Part shown: in pieces, positions 59,929 to 64,000 of the stretch
Position numbering within the stretch: position 1 is the first letter of the stretch
Layout of the letters: each line of letters starts with the position of its first letter
Source: Sva-07 sp963774765
Lineage (GTDB): Bacteria; Actinomycetota; Acidimicrobiia; Acidimicrobiales; Ilumatobacteraceae
Direction of reading: 5' to 3'
Length of the DNA stretch: 64,000 nt
Assembly (NCBI GenBank): GCA_963774765.1
Contig: CAVZGP010000009.1
Coordinates: 496,001-560,000 of the forward strand
Notes under the pieces: generated by a model
What the model was told of the DNA's origin: nothing
The model's database searches: none
Seen by the model: only the letters and a program-made list of their open reading frames with translations
Translations under genes and position numbers: made by a program

Positions 59929-61188
59929 ATGGCCATGTCTCCTGCCTCGCTGACCACCGTCGACCCGTCGTTCACCGCCCCGATCGACACCGTCGACACA
60001 TCGAGCAGGGTCGCCCAGCGCCTCACGTTCGGCCGACCGTCCGCCGAACTGGCTGCATGGTCGAGTTCCACATCGGTCGATGTGGTGCACTCGCTTCTCG
60101 CCGAGTCACCGCTGGACGTCGAAGCACCCGACCTCGACGGCGACTCGGACTACTGGGAGCCCATCGACTGGTGGATCGATGTGCTGCGCCGACCCGACAC
60201 CGGCGTCCACGACCGGATGGTGTGGTTCTGGCACGGCCACCTCACGTCCGGGCTCGACAAGTCCGGCCCGGCCCGGATGATGCGCCAACACGAACTCCTG
60301 CGGACCCACGCGCTCGGCAACTTCCGCGCGCTGCTGCAGGAGATCACACTCGACCCAGCGATGCTCGGATGGCTCGACGGCAACGGCAGCCGAGCCGACT
60401 CTCCGAACGAGAACTACGGCCGTGAGGTGATGGAGCTGTTCGCCCTCGGGCGGATGTCGGGCGCGTACACCGAACGCGACGTGCGCGCTGGCGCCAAGGC
60501 GCTCGCCGGCTGGTACGTGAACGACGACGACTCGGTCGAGTTCGATCCCGATGCGGGTCTGCGCCGATCGGTCGAGTTCCTGGGCGCGAAGGTGAAGACC
60601 GCGACTGATGTGATCGACGCGATCTGCGACCAGCCGGCGTGCGCCCCGTACGTTGCCGACGCCGTACACCGCTCGTTTGTGGGACGCCCGGCCGGCCCCG
60701 AGCGACTCGACGAACTCGCCACCGTGTTCCGCGACGGCGGACTGGAGATCGCACCGCTCGTCATTTCGATCGTGACGCACGAAACGTTCACCGACGACTC
60801 GTCGCTGCGCCCACGGTCGCCGCTGGAGTGGTTCCTCGCCGTCGAGCGGCTGATGGACGTGCGGCTCGACTCGTGGTCGCTGGAGCTGCTCGGCCAGATG
60901 CCGATGAACCCGCCGAACGCGGCGGGATGGCCCGACGCCAACGCCTGGATCTCCAGTGGCGCCGTGCTCACCAAGGCCCGCATCGCTCTCGACTCGTGCT
61001 GGGACACCGCCACGCTCGACGCAACCGACCCGGTCGGTGACATCGTCGGCCGCGCCGGTCTCGTGACGCTCGGCGCCGATTCGCTCGGCGTGCTCCACGA
61101 CGTCGCCCGGCGTGCCGACGGCCGGCGCGAGGTGTCGAGCCTGCTCCACGCCACCGTCGCCATGCTCCCCGAGTTCTCCCTCACCTGA
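59929..61188 (+). CDS. DUF1800 family protein
   Basis: 419 aa. Recognised from AQRLTFGRPSAELAAW at the N-terminus, MVWFWHGHLTSG, the hallmark NENYGREVMELFALG and AAGWPDANAWISSGAVL near the end. Function unknown; such proteins are usually encoded beside DUF1501 proteins and are thought to be envelope-associated. No clear signal peptide in this start choice. ATG 59929 is taken, with ATG 59935 close behind; a longer frame from 59878 (MKERFTEGSS) would overlap the operator. Confidence 0.87.
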   Translation: MAMSPASLTTVDPSFTAPIDTVDTSSRVAQRLTFGRPSAELAAWSSSTSVDVVHSLLAESPLDVEAPDLDGDSDYWEPIDWWIDVLRRPDTGVHDRMVWFWHGHLTSGLDKSGPARMMRQHELLRTHALGNFRALLQEITLDPAMLGWLDGNGSRADSPNENYGREVMELFALGRMSGAYTERDVRAGAKALAGWYVNDDDSVEFDPDAGLRRSVEFLGAKVKTATDVIDAICDQPACAPYVADAVHRSFVGRPAGPERLDELATVFRDGGLEIAPLVISIVTHETFTDDSSLRPRSPLEWFLAVERLMDVRLDSWSLELLGQMPMNPPNAAGWPDANAWISSGAVLTKARIALDSCWDTATLDATDPVGDIVGRAGLVTLGADSLGVLHDVARRADGRREVSSLLHATVAMLPEFSLT

Positions 61189-61239
61189 CCGCCCGAAGCC
61201 CTGTCCGCATCCGCCGACCCGATCCACCTGGAGCCCACC

Positions 61240-62565
61240 ATGCCTGCCCGACTCTCACGGCGCGAACTGATCGCCTGGATGGCGGCCGCCACCGGCGCTG
61301 CCGCCACCGGCACCACCGTCTACCGCGCCCAGCACGATGCTTCCGACCACGCCACGTCTCCGGCCGGCACCCCACGGAGCTCGCCCGGTGCCGACGACGG
61401 TCCGGTCGCGCGTGCCGCTGGTTCGGCGTCGAACGCGTCGCCGGTCGACGGACCGCCGCTGCTCGTCGTGCTCGAGATGGCGGGCGGCAACGACGGACTC
61501 TCCACCGCGATCCCCTACGGTCTCGGCGCCTACTACGACCTACGGTCACGCACCGCCGTCGAACAGTCGGAGGTGCTCAGGATCGACGACGAGATCGGCC
61601 TGAGCCCGTCACTGGTCAATCTGCACCAGCGCGGCGTCTCCCTCGTGGAAGGCGTCGGATCATTCGAGCCCAGTGGCTCGCACTTCGAGATGTTGCAGCG
61701 CTGGTGGGGCGGCAAGTCGACCGGCACCCCGGCGTTCACCGGATGGGTCGGACGCCTGGCCGACACGCTGCGGTCGGATGACGCTCCGGTGACGGCGATC
61801 TCGATCGGATCGGGAGCGCACCCGATTCTGCGTTCCGAGCACGACTCGACGATGTCGCTGGCCGACGTCGGCGCCCTGAACGCGATCGTCGGCGCCGACG
61901 ACGACCGCTTCGCCATGATCTTCCAGGAGTCGCTCGTCACCCTCGGTTCCGCGGCGGGACGTGGTGACATCGACGCGGCGCTCCGACGCACGATGGCCAG
62001 CACGATCGATTTCTCCGGACGGTTGCTCGACGACACCGCCGACGGTGGTGACGACGGCGACGGCTCCGACGGCGGCTGGACGGGATCGGGGCTGAGCTCT
62101 GCGTTGCAACTCACCGCCACGATCTTCGCGGCGGACGCCGGGGTGCGGGTGGTGCACGTGGTGGTCGACGGAGACTACGACACCCACGAGGGCCACACCT
62201 GGCGGCATCCGCAGTTGATGACCGACCTCGACGCGAACCTGTCGGCGTTCCACGACGACCTCGAGCGGCGGGGTCTCGGCCAACGCGTGTTGGCGATGAC
62301 CACGAGCGAGTTCGGCCGCACCGCACGCGACAACGACTCGGGCGGTCTCGACCACGGCACAGCGTCGACGATGCTGCTGTCCGGGCCCGGCACGTCGGGT
62401 CGCTTCGGTGAGCCGTCGTCGTTGACGAAGCTCGACGACAACGACGACCTCGTCGCCACCCTCGCCTTCGAGTGCTATCTGGCCGGGGTCGTCGAAGGCT
62501 GGCTCGACGTCCCCGCCGGCGAGGTGTTCGGCCCTTCCGTCGAACCCCTCGCCCTCTCCCTCTGA
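61240..62565 (+). CDS. DUF1501 family protein with Tat signal
   Basis: 441 aa. The N-terminus LSRRELIAWMAAATGAAATG carries a twin-arginine motif and short hydrophobic stretch, so Tat export is likely. Core motifs LVVLEMAGGNDGLSTAIPYG, SHFEMLQRWWGG, VVDGDYDTHEGH and MTTSEFGRTARDNDSGGLDHG place it in the DUF1501 (sulfatase/phosphatase-like fold) family; metal ligands (Asp, His) look conserved. Partner of the DUF1800 gene 51 bp upstream. An acidic Gly/Asp loop (residues 265-285) is an unusual insert. Confidence 0.88.
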   Translation: MPARLSRRELIAWMAAATGAAATGTTVYRAQHDASDHATSPAGTPRSSPGADDGPVARAAGSASNASPVDGPPLLVVLEMAGGNDGLSTAIPYGLGAYYDLRSRTAVEQSEVLRIDDEIGLSPSLVNLHQRGVSLVEGVGSFEPSGSHFEMLQRWWGGKSTGTPAFTGWVGRLADTLRSDDAPVTAISIGSGAHPILRSEHDSTMSLADVGALNAIVGADDDRFAMIFQESLVTLGSAAGRGDIDAALRRTMASTIDFSGRLLDDTADGGDDGDGSDGGWTGSGLSSALQLTATIFAADAGVRVVHVVVDGDYDTHEGHTWRHPQLMTDLDANLSAFHDDLERRGLGQRVLAMTTSEFGRTARDNDSGGLDHGTASTMLLSGPGTSGRFGEPSSLTKLDDNDDLVATLAFECYLAGVVEGWLDVPAGEVFGPSVEPLALSL

Positions 62566-62568
62566 AGA

Positions 62569-62599
62569 ATTGCAGCAGGGGTCTGGCCCCTGCTGCAAT
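62569..62599. repeat. 31-nt palindrome between co-directional genes
   Basis: Thirteen-bp perfect arms (ATTGCAGCAGGGG and complement) around TCTGG. It lies 4 bp past the DUF1501 stop and before the nitroreductase promoter. The right half is also present at 16447-16473 without the left, so this sequence belongs to a family. Confidence 0.85.
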
Positions 62600-62616
62600 C
62601 GGTACCGTGGTCGGCC

Positions 62617-63279
62617 ATGGAGATGCGCGAGGCGATCCGCACCAACGGCACGGTCAGGGCGTTCACTGACGAACCGGTTGACGACGCCACGATCGCGAGC
62701 ATCCTCGACGATGCCAGGTTCGCTTCATCAGGCGGCAACCGTCAGCCGTGGCGCGTCGCCGTGGTCGAGGATCCGGCGCTCCGACGGGAGTTGGCCACGT
62801 TGATGCAGCCGGTGTGGGACGAATATCGCGAGACGTCGTCGACCGGCGGCAACCCGTTCAACGTCGTCGACTATGTCAAGCCCACCGAGATCACGCCGAA
62901 CAAGCACAACGATCTGCTCGAGCGCATCGAGTCGATCCCCGTCGTTCTCGCCGTGGCCGCCGACCTGTCGAAGGTGGCGATGATGGACGCCGAACTCGAC
63001 CGGGCCTCTGTCACCGGCGGCGCCTCGATCTATCCCTTCTGCTGGAACCTGATGCTGTCGGCGCGCGCCCACGGCCTCGGCGGGGTGATGACGACGTTTC
63101 TCAGCCGCGTGGAGCCCGCCGCCGCGCCGCCGCTCGGCCTGCCGGAACACCACGCACTGGCGAGCACCATCTTCCTCGGCCACCCGGTCCACCAGCCGAC
63201 GAAGCTCAACCGCAACCCGGTCGAGTCGTTCACCACCGTCAATCGCTTCGACGGCCCACCCTTCGACGGCCCGGCGTGA
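62617..63279 (+). CDS. Nitroreductase family protein
   Basis: 220 aa. FMN-binding fold: RTNGTVRAFTDEPVDDATIA at the N-terminus, the flavin-binding ASSGGNRQPWRVAVVEDPAL segment and the C-terminal LPEHHALASTIFLGHPVHQP. Reduces quinones, nitro compounds or acts as a dehalogenase-like oxidoreductase. ATG 62617 has TACCGT 8 nt upstream. The stop is shared with a 25-nt palindrome. Confidence 0.9.
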   Translation: MEMREAIRTNGTVRAFTDEPVDDATIASILDDARFASSGGNRQPWRVAVVEDPALRRELATLMQPVWDEYRETSSTGGNPFNVVDYVKPTEITPNKHNDLLERIESIPVVLAVAADLSKVAMMDAELDRASVTGGASIYPFCWNLMLSARAHGLGGVMTTFLSRVEPAAAPPLGLPEHHALASTIFLGHPVHQPTKLNRNPVESFTTVNRFDGPPFDGPA

Positions 63280-63303
63280 CGTTTGGTGTCTGACACCAAA
63301 CGT
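63279..63303. repeat. 25-nt perfect palindrome after nitroreductase
   Basis: Twelve-bp perfect arms (ACGTTTGGTGTC and complement) around a single T; the centre is GGTGTCTGACACC. It starts at the last base of the nitroreductase TGA and ends 11 bp before the convergent trpA stop. No T-run on either strand. Confidence 0.85.
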
Positions 63304-63314
63304 TGCGTTGGTGG

Positions 63315-64000
63315 TCAGCGAGCGTCGATCGCGGCACGGACTTCAGCGACGTAGTCGCCCACCGCGTCAGGACCGGCGTCCATCAGCCGACGGACCACGC
63401 TGGCCCCTTGGATCACGCCGTCGGCCACTCGGGTTGCCTGATGTGCCTGCTCGGCATTCGACACACCCACGCCAACCAGTACGGGTGTGTCGGTGATCTG
63501 CTTCAACCGAGCCGCCAACGCGGTCGCCGTCCCTGCCAGGGACTCACGTTCGCCCGTCACGCCGAGAAGGCCGACCGAGTACACGAACCCACGACACCGC
63601 GCCACAACCCTGGGCAGGCGCTCGTCGGGAGCGGTCGGCGCGGCGAGCATGATCGTCTCGATGCCCTCGGCATCGGCGGCGTCGCACCACGGGCCGGACT
63701 CCTCGAGCGGCAGATCGGGCAGGATCGCCGCACTGACGCCCGCCCGCTTCAACTGCGCCGCGAACCGCTTCGGACCCGGGTGGTGCACCAGGTTGTAGTA
63801 CGTCATCACTGCGAGCGGGATGTCGACGTCGAGCGACGGCACCTCATCGAGGATCGACGTCGGGGTCACACCGCGCTCCAGAGCCGCTTGGGATGCCTGC
63901 TGGATGACCGGGCCGTCCATCACCGGATCGGAGAACGGGATACCGATCTCAACGGCGTCGGCACCGTTGGCGGCACACGCACGAATGGCCTCCTGCCAAC
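63315..64000 (-). CDS. trpA: Tryptophan synthase alpha subunit (5' end cut by window edge)
   Basis: About 228 codons present; the N-terminus lies beyond the window. Splits indole-3-glycerol phosphate to indole and glyceraldehyde 3-phosphate. Catalytic Glu in AVEIGIPFSDPVMDGPVIQ and the Asp shortly after, MTYYNLVHHPGPKRFAAQL, ILPDLPLEESGPWCDAADAE, FVYSVGLLGVTGERESL and the phosphate-binding GVGVSNAEQA. trpB is expected just outside the window upstream. Confidence 0.95.
   Translation of the reverse strand, partial: WQEAIRACAANGADAVEIGIPFSDPVMDGPVIQQASQAALERGVTPTSILDEVPSLDVDIPLAVMTYYNLVHHPGPKRFAAQLKRAGVSAAILPDLPLEESGPWCDAADAEGIETIMLAAPTAPDERLPRVVARCRGFVYSVGLLGVTGERESLAGTATALAARLKQITDTPVLVGVGVSNAEQAHQATRVADGVIQGASVVRRLMDAGPDAVGDYVAEVRAAIDAR

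Noticed and set aside
1..64000. Searched for tRNA or rRNA genes, riboswitches, integrase/attachment sites, IS elements and phage genes
   Set aside because: None could be recognised. A weak or divergent RNA gene cannot be excluded by eye.

Overview
The window is 64 kb of high-GC, gene-dense chromosome from an actinobacterium. The gene content (a GuaB1-type IMP-dehydrogenase paralogue, a DUF3151 protein, a CtaA haem A synthase, DUF2510 and CAP/LysM surface proteins, a paired DUF1800/DUF1501 locus) and the very frequent leaderless-looking starts point to Actinomycetota. I suspect the Acidimicrobiia (Ilumatobacter-like), but that is inference. There is no rRNA, tRNA, CRISPR array, prophage or IS transposase. 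The region reads as core chromosome, not an island.

Layout. 0-10 kb: alaS (3' end cut by the window edge), a Cys-rich conserved protein, a small acidic protein, then a minus-strand run DUF3151 - mobA - rhodanese - RNase D, an MFS exporter and a pyruvate kinase/hydrolase pair. 10-18.5 kb: phosphatase and M18 aminopeptidase, then guaB1 - cmk - plsC (minus), a hydrolase and Sua5 (plus), a J-domain protein and xylulokinase. 18.5-26.8 kb: an enoyl-CoA hydratase and a complete branched-chain-amino-acid-type ABC importer; its binding-protein gene converges on the permease/ATPase operon, which lies downstream of ctaA. 26.8-40 kb: an unknown lipocalin-like protein, SDR, flavin-type oxidase, methyltransferase, phosphatase, a heterodimeric ABC exporter, a hexapeptide acetyltransferase, a DmpA-like peptidase, panC and a CPBP protease. 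40-57.9 kb: a CAP-domain surface protein, a ProA-like dehydrogenase divergent from a metallo-hydrolase, a LysM lipoprotein, gltBD, a hydrolase, a second enoyl-CoA hydratase, an alpha-hydroxyacid oxidase, and a GntR regulator divergent from aconitase. 58-64 kb: a two-component system divergent from DUF1800 and DUF1501 genes, a nitroreductase, and trpA (5' end cut).

Four things cut across the genes. (1) A 40-bp palindromic repeat occurs 12 times at five intergenic loci, in both orientations and in arrays with a 61/62-bp period even where the spacers differ. (2) A separate set of perfect hairpins shares a GGTCTGACC-like centre but has different arms; they sit at gene ends and in two cases include the stop codons of both convergent genes. 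(3) About 25 genes have a TANNNT -10 box 6-9 nt before an ATG/GTG start, so leaderless transcription seems to be the default, and this decides many starts. (4) guaB1 and cmk carry five +1 frameshifts within about 0.9 kb while every other gene is intact, which looks like a local sequence-quality problem.

All family names are from reading the translations by eye; no database search was run.
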